NCBI RefSeq assembly: GCF_001701025.1
Contig: NZ_CP016793.1
Coordinates: 62,001-126,000 of the forward strand
DNA length: 64,000 bases
Source of the DNA: Lentzea guizhouensis
Lineage (GTDB): Bacteria > Actinomycetota > Actinomycetes > Mycobacteriales > Pseudonocardiaceae
Direction: 5' to 3'
In this document: piece by piece, positions 44,546-51,816 of the stretch
Position numbering within the stretch: the first letter of the stretch is position 1
Layout of the letters: each line of letters opens with the position of its first letter
The notes under the pieces: generated by a model
Databases searched by the model: none
What the model saw: only the letters and a program-made list of their open reading frames with translations
What the model was told of the DNA's origin: nothing
Position numbers and translations under genes: made by a program

Positions 44546-44595
44546 CGGAAGGGCCCGGATGCGGCCCCGGCAGTGCGCCGGGCCGGGCGCTTCCG
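44546..44595. terminator. Imperfect hairpin between convergent esterase and LPMO genes
   Basis: Arms 44546-44558 and 44583-44595 pair over 13 positions with one mismatch. It begins eight bases after the esterase stop and ends 12 bases before the LPMO stop, so it can serve both. Confidence 0.5.
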
Positions 44596-44606
44596 ATCTC
44601 GGTGCG

Positions 44607-45266
44607 CTAGCCGAAGTTCACGTCACTGCACCACATGTAGGCCTGGTCGAGGTGGGACGCCTGCCAGATGGTGAACACGATGTGGTGACCCCGGTAGCCG
44701 GACGTCTGGACGTTGAACCGGATGTCCTTGGCCGGGGCGAACCTGCCGGTCTGCGTGATGAAGTCGAGGTTGCCCCAGCCCAGGGTCTGGGTGGTGGGGT
44801 CGAACCCCTGCTTGCTGACGTAGACCCGGAAGTAGTCGGCTCCGTGACTCGCCTGGTCGTACAGGTGCATGGTGAAGTTCGCGCCGACGTTGGTGGTCCT
44901 CCACTTGCCGGGCGTGTTGAGGGAGTTGTTGCGGGACAGGGCGTTGCTGCAGAGCTGACCGTTCGGGGTGGACCCCTGGAAGTTCCCGCCGAGTCCGTCC
45001 CGCAACGAGCTCATCCAGTTCCACATGGTGTCGGCGTTGGCCTGGAACGCCTGGTAGCACATGGGGTCCTGCTCACGCATCGCCGGGTTCGTGTGCTGGC
45101 TTCCCCAAGCCTGCCAGCACTGGTAGGCGCGGGTGGCCGGGCTGACGATCGTGCCGTGCGCCGAGGCCGACGGTACCCACAGGAACGAGCAGACGAGCAC
45201 GCCGATGAGCACGGTGATCAGGCCACGCCGTCTGGTGACGGGCCCGGAGAGCTTGCGCGTGCGCAT
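44607..45266 (-). CDS. AA10 lytic polysaccharide monooxygenase
   Basis: 219 aa from the ATG at 45266, preceded by GGAGG. The signal peptide ends in PSASA, leaving His as residue 1 of the mature enzyme (HGTIVSPATRAYQCW), the first ligand of the copper histidine brace; the second His is in YDQASHGADYF. The family ending DVNFG is present. There is no carbohydrate-binding module. AA10 enzymes oxidatively cleave cellulose or chitin. A perfect CebR-type box 44 bases upstream of the start points to control by cello-oligosaccharides and thus to cellulose as substrate. Confidence 0.94.
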   Translation of the reverse strand: MRTRKLSGPVTRRRGLITVLIGVLVCSFLWVPSASAHGTIVSPATRAYQCWQAWGSQHTNPAMREQDPMCYQAFQANADTMWNWMSSLRDGLGGNFQGSTPNGQLCSNALSRNNSLNTPGKWRTTNVGANFTMHLYDQASHGADYFRVYVSKQGFDPTTQTLGWGNLDFITQTGRFAPAKDIRFNVQTSGYRGHHIVFTIWQASHLDQAYMWCSDVNFG

Positions 45267-45309
45267 GAACGAGCCTCCATTCTCCGTTGAATGACAAGCA
45301 GCGGCGGAT

Positions 45310-45323
45310 TGGGAGCGCTCCCA
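45310..45323. promoter_or_regulatory. Perfect CebR-type operator upstream of LPMO
   Basis: TGGGAGCGCTCCCA, a perfect 14-bp palindrome identical to the Streptomyces CebR box known from cellulase genes. It lies 44 bases before the LPMO start codon. Confidence 0.8.
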
Positions 45324-45380
45324 GACCAATTAGCCTACTGGTAACTCTTCGAGATCACAAGGGAACAGTGCGTTAGCGGT

Positions 45381-46037
45381 TCACGCGACCAGTCCGTGCC
45401 GGAACGCGTAGACCACCGCCTGCACCCGATCCCGCAGGTCGAGCTTGGTCAGGATGCGCGACACGTACGTCTTCACGGTCTCGTGGCTGATCACCAGCGC
45501 CTCGGCGATCTCGCTGTTCGACAGCCCGTCCGCGATGAGCCGCAGCACCTCGAGCTCGCGCGCGGTCAGCGGTACCTGAGGTGTGTCACCGGCGGGGCGG
45601 ATCCGTTCGGCGTACCGGCCGACGAGCTGGCGGGTCACCTCGGGCGCCAGCAACGCCGCCCCGGCCGCGACCGTGCGGATGCCGTGCAGCAGCTGGGCGG
45701 GCGGGGCGTCCTTGAGCAGGAACCCGCTGGCACCCGCCCGCAGCGCCTCGTACACGTACTCGTCGAGGTTGAACGTCGTCACCACCAGCACCTTGGCGGG
45801 CTGGGCGACCCCGGCGCCGGCGAGCAGCCTGGTCGCCTCGATGCCGTCGAGCACCGGCATCCTGACGTCCATCACGACGACGTCCGGGGTCAGCTCGCCG
45901 GTGAGGTCGACCGCGGTCCTGCCGTCGCCGCACTCGCCGACCACCTCGAGGTCGGGCTGCGCATCGATGATCGTGGCGAAGCCGGTGCGGATGAGCGCCT
46001 GGTCGTCGCAGACCAGCACCCGGATCGGAGCCGTCAC
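45381..46037 (-). CDS. NarL/FixJ-type response regulator
   Basis: 218 aa from a GTG that overlaps the kinase stop by four bases. Receiver domain: acidic pocket in VLVCDDQALIR, phospho-acceptor Asp in VVVMDVRMPVLDG, and Lys in GFLLKDAPP. The LuxR-type HTH is PLTARELEVLRLIADGLSNS then EIAEALVISHETVKTYVSRI. It is the last gene of the CAAX protease/histidine kinase/response regulator operon and probably regulates membrane-stress genes. Targets unknown. Confidence 0.93.
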   Translation of the reverse strand: MTAPIRVLVCDDQALIRTGFATIIDAQPDLEVVGECGDGRTAVDLTGELTPDVVVMDVRMPVLDGIEATRLLAGAGVAQPAKVLVVTTFNLDEYVYEALRAGASGFLLKDAPPAQLLHGIRTVAAGAALLAPEVTRQLVGRYAERIRPAGDTPQVPLTARELEVLRLIADGLSNSEIAEALVISHETVKTYVSRILTKLDLRDRVQAVVYAFRHGLVA

Positions 46038-47173
46038 GAGCGGGCCGGGATCCGGGCGCGCACCAGGAAACCGCCGTCCCGCCTGCCCGCGCTGAACTCG
46101 CCGCCGAGCACGCCGACCCGGTCGCGCAGGCCGTCGAGGCCGCGTCCGCTGCCGCCGGGTGACGCGGCGGACGTGCCCGCGCCGTCGGTTCCGACCTCCA
46201 CCACGACCTCGCTCTCGTTGTGCCGCACGCGAACCGTAGTACGGCTGCCGTGCGCGTACTTGAGCGCGTTGGTCAACGCCTCCTGCACCACCCGGTAGGC
46301 CACCACCTTCGCGCTGCCCGCGACCGGCGTGCCCTCCTCGGTGAACTCCACCGGTTGCCCCGCTTGCCGGATCTGGTCCACCAACGCGCTCAGGTCGCCC
46401 ACGGACGGCACCCGCGAGTTCGGGCCGTGGTCGGGGTTCAGCAGGTCGAGCAGCTGCCGCAGGTCCGCGATGGACCGGCGGCCGGTGTCGGTGATCGCGG
46501 TCAGCGTCCGGTCGAGCCGCTCCGGCGCGGCCGTCAGGTACCGAGCCGCCTCCGCCTGCACCACCATCGCGGTCACGTGGTGCGTCACGACGTCGTGCAG
46601 CTCGCGGGCGATGCGGGTGCGTTCGGCGACACGGGTCTCCTCGGCCACGTGCCGGCGCCGTTCCTCCTCCGCGCTCTTCGCCAGCCGCTGCCACGCGCCG
46701 ATCGCCCACAGGGCGGCCAGCGCCAGGTAGAACGTCACGAACCCGGCCACACCCTCCTGCGCTCCCTGGCGGTCGACCCCGAACGCCAGCGGCACGTACG
46801 CCACCGAGGCCAGCACCGCGACCGTGCGCCGGTGGTGGTCCAGGTGCAGCCCGGTGCTGAGCAACGCGATGGGCAACGCCGTGCCCGCGACCGAGTGGTA
46901 GCCGAGCAGCTGGTCGGCCGCGAACCCGGCGCACACCAGCGCGAACGACACGACCGGCCAGCGCCTGCGCATGACCAGCGGCAGGCATTCCAACGCGATG
47001 ACGGCCAGCGCCAGCGCGTCCAGGGGCCGGGACGGCAGGTCGCCCAGCTGCGTGCCGCGGTTCTGCAGCGCGGGGACGAACGAGGCGACCACCAGCGCGA
47101 GTGCCAGCGGGAAGTCCCGGACCGTGACATCGAGGCGACGCCACAGGTCCGGGACCCTGCTCAGGCTGATCAC
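46034..47173 (-). CDS. Sensor histidine kinase (HPK7/NarX-like)
   Basis: About 379 aa from a GTG at 47173 overlapping the upstream stop. About five membrane helices lie in residues 20-160 with little extracellular sequence. The HisKA_3 box is RIARELHDVVTHHVTAMVVQ. The HATPase has VVQEALTNALKYAHG (N-box); the G-box region is divergent (EVGTDGAGTS) but ends normally with GRGLDGLRDRV. Partner of the overlapping response regulator. The absence of a sensor domain suggests intramembrane sensing. Confidence 0.92.
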   Translation of the reverse strand: MISLSRVPDLWRRLDVTVRDFPLALALVVASFVPALQNRGTQLGDLPSRPLDALALAVIALECLPLVMRRRWPVVSFALVCAGFAADQLLGYHSVAGTALPIALLSTGLHLDHHRRTVAVLASVAYVPLAFGVDRQGAQEGVAGFVTFYLALAALWAIGAWQRLAKSAEEERRRHVAEETRVAERTRIARELHDVVTHHVTAMVVQAEAARYLTAAPERLDRTLTAITDTGRRSIADLRQLLDLLNPDHGPNSRVPSVGDLSALVDQIRQAGQPVEFTEEGTPVAGSAKVVAYRVVQEALTNALKYAHGSRTTVRVRHNESEVVVEVGTDGAGTSAASPGGSGRGLDGLRDRVGVLGGEFSAGRRDGGFLVRARIPARS

Positions 47174-47997
47174 GCGGCGAGCGTAGTCGCGTCGGAACCG
47201 CGCCGGCGGGCGGGCACGATCGTGCCCCGCCGGCGCGCGATCCACAGGAACACGACCGTCACGACCACACCGGCCAGCACCGAGTACGCGCTCGCCTCCG
47301 GCCCGAAGTCACCACCGCTGAGCAGGTACGGCCCGGACGTCACGCCGTCCAGCAGGCCCTCCGGCGCGTCGGTGCCGGAGATGGTGGTGCCGAAGATGCC
47401 GCCCTGGGCGAAGTTCCAGCCGAAGTGCACGCCGATCGGCACCCAGAGGTTGCGGGTGGCGGCGTAGACGGCGGCGAGCATGAACCCGGCCTCGACCGCG
47501 ATCGCGATGGCACCCCAGAGCGTGGCGTGCGTGTTGAACAGGTGCGCGGCACCGAACAGCACGCCGGTGAGCACCAGCGAGGCCCACGTGCCGATGCGCC
47601 CCTCGACGATCCGGAACAGCACACCGCGGAAGAGCACCTCCTCCACGACCACCGCGGCCGCCGTGAACCCCAGCAACGCCAACGCCCCCGACACCGACCC
47701 CCAGCCACGAACCTCGTACCCGCCGAGGAACGCGATGTTCAGGATGACGGCGGCGAACATGCCGGTACCGATCGACAACCCCCGGCCGAACGCGGGCCCC
47801 GCCCCCTTGAGCGCGATCTCGTCCGGCGCCCTGCGCTCGGTCTTGCGCACCGCGAAGGCGTAGACGTACAGCACGAGCGCCGCCGCCGCGAACCCGAGCA
47901 CCAGCGTGAGCGGCGTGTTCCAGTTCACCGCCTGGACGACCGCGCTCCCGGCGAACGCCGCCACCGCCACTGCTCCGAGCTGCACCAACAGTCGCAT
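47170..47997 (-). CDS. CPBP intramembrane metalloprotease (CAAX/ABI family)
   Basis: About 275 aa from the ATG at 47997. Eight or so membrane helices. Family motifs: VVEEVLFRGVLF (EExxxR), FGAAHLFN and VHFGWNFAQG (HxxxN/H motifs) that form the glutamate/His active site. The stop overlaps the start of the histidine kinase, so the protease, kinase and regulator act together; the protease may process a membrane signal for the sensor. That role is inference. Confidence 0.88.
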   Translation of the reverse strand: MRLLVQLGAVAVAAFAGSAVVQAVNWNTPLTLVLGFAAAALVLYVYAFAVRKTERRAPDEIALKGAGPAFGRGLSIGTGMFAAVILNIAFLGGYEVRGWGSVSGALALLGFTAAAVVVEEVLFRGVLFRIVEGRIGTWASLVLTGVLFGAAHLFNTHATLWGAIAIAVEAGFMLAAVYAATRNLWVPIGVHFGWNFAQGGIFGTTISGTDAPEGLLDGVTSGPYLLSGGDFGPEASAYSVLAGVVVTVVFLWIARRRGTIVPARRRGSDATTLAA

Positions 47998-48170
47998 GAC
48001 CAGTCCTTTGTGATCCGTTCGCGGCCGGGGTGCCGCGGTTGACCGCAACGCTATGGATCACACGGCCGCGAGTCGTCACCACGGAGTGGACATTCGCGGG
48101 TAGCTCGCTCGGGGGACAAGCCCGGGAAGCGCAGGTCAGGCGTGCAGCGCCACCGGCACGCTCACCATTC

Positions 48171-50375
48171 CTACGTCCGAGAGGCGTTCATGACCCTGCA
48201 GTCCCCCGCCGGGTCCACAGTGGACTTCACTGGGCGGCTGAGTGTCGAGGGCCACCAGCTCCACCGGCCGAGCAACGTCATCAGCGACGGCAGGACCATG
48301 ATCCGGATGATCACCGCGTCGAGCAGCACCGCGACCGCGAGGCCGAAGCCGATCTGCTTGATCTCCAGCAGGCTCACGAAGATGAAGCTCGCGAACACCG
48401 ACACCATGACCACGGCGGCACTGGTGACGACACCGGCCGAGGCCGTGATGCCCTCGTACACCGCCTGCCGCGCCGGCACCCCGCGCGCCGCCGCCTCCCT
48501 GATCCGGCTGACCACGAACACCTGGTAGTCCATCGACAGTCCGAAGAGGATGACGAACAGCATCAACGGCACCCGCGAGTTGATGTACCCGCCGGAGGTG
48601 AACCCGAGCAGGCCCTCGGCCCACGTGTACTGGAACACCCCGACCAGCGCACCGAACGCGCCCGCCGCCGACAGCAGGTTGAGCACGATCGCGACGACGC
48701 CGATCACCACCGAGCGGAACGCGACGACCATCATCACGAACGTCAGCAGCAGCACGAACCCGACGACCCACGGCAGCTTCTCCGCCTGGTGCGCCGCGTA
48801 GTCCACGACCCTCGCCACGTCACCGGCGACGTAGGTCTGGGCCCCGCCGACCTGGCCGACGGTGTCGGGCACCAGCTCCGAGCGCAGCGTGGCCAGGGAC
48901 GTCTCGCCCTCCTTCGAGTTCGCGCTGTACGGGATCGCGAGCTCGAGCGTGGTGACCCGGTCGTCCTCCGACACCCGGAGCTCCGGACTGGTGCGCCCGC
49001 CGAACTCGGCGTCGGCCTGCGCGCGGGAGGCCAGGTCGTCAAGGGCGGAACGGACCGTGCCCGCCTGGGACGGGTCAGCCTCGACGACGACCAGGTGCCG
49101 CGGGCCCTCGTTCGGGAACGCCTTGGTGAGCCGGTCGTAGGTGGCGACCGCGGGTGCCTGCCGGGGGAACGTGTCGGTGCCCGCGACGCTGAGCTTGATG
49201 CCCAGCACGGGCAACGCGAGCGCGACCATCACCAGCGTCGACAGCACCAACGTCGCCACCGGGTGCCGCATCGCGGGACGCAGCAGCGCCGGCCACAGCT
49301 TCCCGGTGCCGCCACTGCGTTCCGCCCGCTTGCGCAGGAACGGGATGCGCGAGTCGTCGACCCTCTTGCCGAGCTTGCCCAGCACCGCGGGCAGCACGGT
49401 CAGCGAGCTGACCATCGCGACGAGCACCACGATGATCGACCCGGCCGCGATCGACGAGAAGATCACGTCGGAGGCCAGGAACATCGCCGCGATCGAGATG
49501 ATGACCGCGAACCCGGACACGACGATCGTGCGGCCGGACGTGGCGGCGGCCAGCTCGACGGCGGCCGCGTGCGAGATCGTGCCGCCGGAGCGGGCCCGTT
49601 CCTCGCGTTCCCGTTTCAGGTAGAACAGCGAGTAGTCCACGCCGACGGCCATGCCCATCATCAGGATGATGTTGGTGACCGCACCGCCCGCCGACGGGAA
49701 GATGTAGGTGGACAGGGCGGTCAGGCCGATGGCCGCCGCGACCGAGGTGATCGCGAGCAGCACCGGCACACCGGCGGCGAGGATCGAGCCGAACACGATG
49801 AGCAGGATGATCAGCGTGATCGGCAGCGTGATCATCTCGGCGCGCACCAGGTCCTGGCCGATCAGGTTCTGCACGTCCCGCTCGACCGCGCCGGATCCCG
49901 TCTGCGCCACCACGAGTTCCGGGTTGGCCTCCTGCACGGCCGCCGTCTGCCTGAGCAGGGCGGGCACGATCTGGATGGCCGCGCGGTCGTTGCCCTTGAC
50001 CGTCACGGCGACCATGACCGCGTTGCCGTCGGCGGACCGGACCGGGTCCGCGACCGTGGCGACGTCCGGGATGGTGCGCATCCGCTGGCTGATGTCGGCG
50101 GCGGCGCGGCCGGCCGCGTCCTGGTCGAGCGAGCCGCTCTTCGGGGTGATGAGGACCTTCTCGACCGACGGGGCCGGCAGGCCGGCGTCGGCGGCGACGG
50201 TCGCGCCCCTGCCTTCCTCACCGACCCGGAAGTCCTTGCCGGCCGCGTTGTTCGGCGTGATCAGCTGTCCGGCCGCGAAGCACAGCGCGACGAACACGAT
50301 CCAGCCGACGATGGCCTGCCACGGATGGTTCACGCTCCACTTCGCCGCGCGAACGGTCAACGCCTGCTTGGGCAC
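48171..50375 (-). CDS. MMPL/RND-family transporter
   Basis: 734 aa. One helix at the N-terminus, a periplasmic domain of about 150 residues, a block of five helices (about 185-340) with the GMAVGVDYSLFYLKRE motif (proton-relay Asp), a second periplasmic domain, and a second helix block (about 520-700) with FGLSMDYQVFVVSRI. This is the duplicated MMPL architecture of actinobacteria, used to export lipids or small molecules. The gene is divergent from hsp20. Substrate unknown. Confidence 0.93.
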   Translation of the reverse strand: MPKQALTVRAAKWSVNHPWQAIVGWIVFVALCFAAGQLITPNNAAGKDFRVGEEGRGATVAADAGLPAPSVEKVLITPKSGSLDQDAAGRAAADISQRMRTIPDVATVADPVRSADGNAVMVAVTVKGNDRAAIQIVPALLRQTAAVQEANPELVVAQTGSGAVERDVQNLIGQDLVRAEMITLPITLIILLIVFGSILAAGVPVLLAITSVAAAIGLTALSTYIFPSAGGAVTNIILMMGMAVGVDYSLFYLKREREERARSGGTISHAAAVELAAATSGRTIVVSGFAVIISIAAMFLASDVIFSSIAAGSIIVVLVAMVSSLTVLPAVLGKLGKRVDDSRIPFLRKRAERSGGTGKLWPALLRPAMRHPVATLVLSTLVMVALALPVLGIKLSVAGTDTFPRQAPAVATYDRLTKAFPNEGPRHLVVVEADPSQAGTVRSALDDLASRAQADAEFGGRTSPELRVSEDDRVTTLELAIPYSANSKEGETSLATLRSELVPDTVGQVGGAQTYVAGDVARVVDYAAHQAEKLPWVVGFVLLLTFVMMVVAFRSVVIGVVAIVLNLLSAAGAFGALVGVFQYTWAEGLLGFTSGGYINSRVPLMLFVILFGLSMDYQVFVVSRIREAAARGVPARQAVYEGITASAGVVTSAAVVMVSVFASFIFVSLLEIKQIGFGLAVAVLLDAVIIRIMVLPSLMTLLGRWSWWPSTLSRPVKSTVDPAGDCRVMNASRT

Positions 50376-50477
50376 TGTGGTTCAACTCCGTTCATTTGGG
50401 TCCACGTCGAGTTTTGCCCTGACGAGGCGGTCGAACACTGGTGCCGGCTGGCCGACCCGGGGTGGGGTTGTCCCCCA

Positions 50478-50496
50478 TGTCATCCTTTCGACGACA
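50478..50496. promoter_or_regulatory. RheA-type dyad 1 upstream of hsp20
   Basis: TGTCATC-N5-GACGACA, matching the Streptomyces hsp18 operator pattern TGTCATC-N5-GATGACA with one change. It lies 26 bp upstream of a second copy in the same orientation. Confidence 0.65.
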
Positions 50497-50502
50497 TCCC
50501 AC

Positions 50503-50531
50503 TTGTCATCGTTCCGACGACGTGCTACAAA
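50503..50531 (+). promoter_or_regulatory. hsp20 promoter with overlapping RheA-type dyad 2
   Basis: TTGTCA (50503-50508), a 17-base spacer and TACAAA (50526-50531) form a plausible promoter. The dyad TGTCATC-N5-GACGACG at 50504-50522 lies across the -35 and spacer, where a repressor would block RNA polymerase. Confidence 0.6.
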
Positions 50532-50576
50532 TGCGGTGCGCGTTGACAGCAGTGAAGAACATCGAGGAGGTGCCGG

Positions 50577-51014
50577 ATGTTGATGCGCACTGACCCGTTC
50601 CGGACGCTGGACCGGCTGGCGCAGCAGGTGTTCACCGGACCGGGCACGTGGTCACGCCCCACACCGATGCCGATGGACGCCTACCGCTCGGGTGACGAGT
50701 TCGTGGTGGCCTTCGACCTGCCGGGCGTCTCCGCGGACGCGATCGAGCTCGACGTCGAGCGCAACGTCCTGACCGTCAAGGCGGAGCGGCGCCCGACCAA
50801 CACCGGTGACAACCTCGAGATGCAGGTCGCGGAACGACCGCTGGGCGTGTTCTCCCGCCAGCTGTTCCTCGGCGACACCCTCGACACCGAACGCATCCAG
50901 GCCACCTACGACGCGGGTGTCCTCACGCTGCGCATCCCGGTGCAGGAGAAGGCCAAGCCGCGCAAGATCGCCATCACGGCCGCCGACCGGGACGTCAAGC
51001 AGATCGACGCCTGA
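50577..51014 (+). CDS. Small heat-shock protein Hsp20 (Hsp18-like)
   Basis: 145 aa. GAGGAGG precedes the ATG. The alpha-crystallin domain fills residues 40-135, beginning with [16 protein letters not shown] and ending in the conserved GVLTLRIPV; the C-terminal anchoring motif is weak. An ATP-independent holdase that protects unfolding proteins. Two RheA-type dyads precede it, so heat-regulated repression as for Streptomyces hsp18 is likely. No rheA homolog is in this window. Confidence 0.94.
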   Translation: MLMRTDPFRTLDRLAQQVFTGPGTWSRPTPMPMDAYRSGDEFVVAFDLPGVSADAIELDVERNVLTVKAERRPTNTGDNLEMQVAERPLGVFSRQLFLGDTLDTERIQATYDAGVLTLRIPVQEKAKPRKIAITAADRDVKQIDA

Positions 51015-51027
51015 CCAGGGGCCCACC

Positions 51028-51456
51028 GTGGTCGCGCAGGCACTGGAAGAGGAGTTCCTCGCGCTGGTGTGCGGGGACGACGACCTGGTGCGCGCCGAGT
51101 TCGACGCGATCATCGAAGCGAACTGGGGGAAGCCCGCGCTTCCCCTGCCACGCCGGCCACCCCCGCCGACGCCACACCGGCACGCGCTCGACCCGCACGG
51201 ACAACACCACGTCCCGGTCGACGCCCTTGCCCGGCAACGATCCCCTCCACCCCGATGGCCCGCACCGCGCGAAAGCGGTGCGGGCCATCGCACTTCCCGC
51301 TCGTCGCTTGCCCCTACCTCTTGTGACGAAGACGCTCACGATAGGTACGGGTCTTGTGCCGGTTACCGCAAATGTCCATCGAGCACCACCGCCCACGCCC
51401 GTTGCGCGAAACTTCGTAGAACGCCCAACGGCAGTCCGGCGCCGCGCACAGCTTGA
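51028..51456 (+). CDS. Possible small hypothetical protein, 3' part doubtful
   Basis: A GTG at 51028, 13 bases after hsp20, opens a frame whose first 35 residues (AQALEEEFLALVCGDDD, then AEFDAIIEANW) look like a conserved acidic N-terminus seen in small actinomycete proteins. It becomes Pro/Arg/His-rich and then runs through a perfect terminator hairpin at 51254-51289 and into the convergent CGNR gene. The 3' portion is therefore probably not real, or the gene is a degraded copy. Confidence 0.3.
   Translation: MVAQALEEEFLALVCGDDDLVRAEFDAIIEANWGKPALPLPRRPPPPTPHRHALDPHGQHHVPVDALARQRSPPPRWPAPRESGAGHRTSRSSLAPTSCDEDAHDRYGSCAGYRKCPSSTTAHARCAKLRRTPNGSPAPRTA
51254..51289. terminator. Strong hairpin, perfect 15-bp stem
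   Basis: Arms GATGGCCCGCACCGC and GCGGTGCGGGCCATC pair perfectly across a 6-nt loop (GCGAAA). It lies between hsp20 and the convergent CGNR gene and can end both transcripts. Confidence 0.8.
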
Positions 51457-51673
51457 CCCGTGACCACTCACCCGTGGCAACACTGGCTGCCACCGTCTCC
51501 ACGATCGCGTCCAGCCACGGCCTGCCGGACTCCGCGCCGATGCGCAGCCCACCCGACGGGCCGGGCACGAGCCGCAACGGATACGCCTCCAAAACACCGG
51601 CAGCCGTGACGTCACCGACGAGGGCCCTCCGCAACGCCGTCCGCAATCCCGTGACGACCTCCACGTCCGCCAT
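51314..51673 (-). CDS. CGNR zinc-finger regulator, N-terminally truncated
   Basis: About 119 aa from the ATG at 51673. The C-terminal zinc finger is complete: CAAPDCRWAFYEVSRN, then RWCSMDICGNRHK, with the four Cys ligands and the CGNR signature. Upstream only part of the helical ABATE-like domain is present; normal family members are about 180-200 aa, so roughly 50-60 residues are missing. The sequence that follows the break carries the tail of an unrelated hydrolase gene on the other strand, so truncation by deletion is likely. It may still bind DNA. Confidence 0.7.
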   Translation of the reverse strand: MADVEVVTGLRTALRRALVGDVTAAGVLEAYPLRLVPGPSGGLRIGAESGRPWLDAIVETVAASVATGEWSRVKLCAAPDCRWAFYEVSRNGRGRWCSMDICGNRHKTRTYRERLRHKR

Positions 51674-51685
51674 GCCCAGCGACGT

Positions 51686-51808
51686 GTCCCCAACAGGTTC
51701 TTCGACATCCGTTCCTGGGTCGAGGAACCCCACGGCGGCCACTTCGCCGCATGGGAATGCCCAGAGCGGTACGTCGCCGGCGTCCGCACCGCTCTGGCCC
51801 TCACCTGA
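51686..51808 (+). pseudogene. Epoxide-hydrolase C-terminal fragment
   Basis: An open plus-strand stretch with no start reads FFDIRSWVEEPHGGHFAAWE and then PERYVAGVRTALALT followed by TGA at 51806. This is the typical C-terminus of alpha/beta-fold epoxide hydrolases, with the catalytic His in GGHFAAWE. The 5' part is absent; the truncated CGNR gene begins at the break. A relic of a deletion or recombination event. Confidence 0.6.
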
Positions 51809-51816
51809 CCCGCCCG

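Noticed and set aside
48030..50546. 838-codon plus-strand open frame opposite the MMPL gene
   Set aside because: Composition is Arg/His/Asp low complexity; the MMPL transmembrane pattern lies on the other strand.
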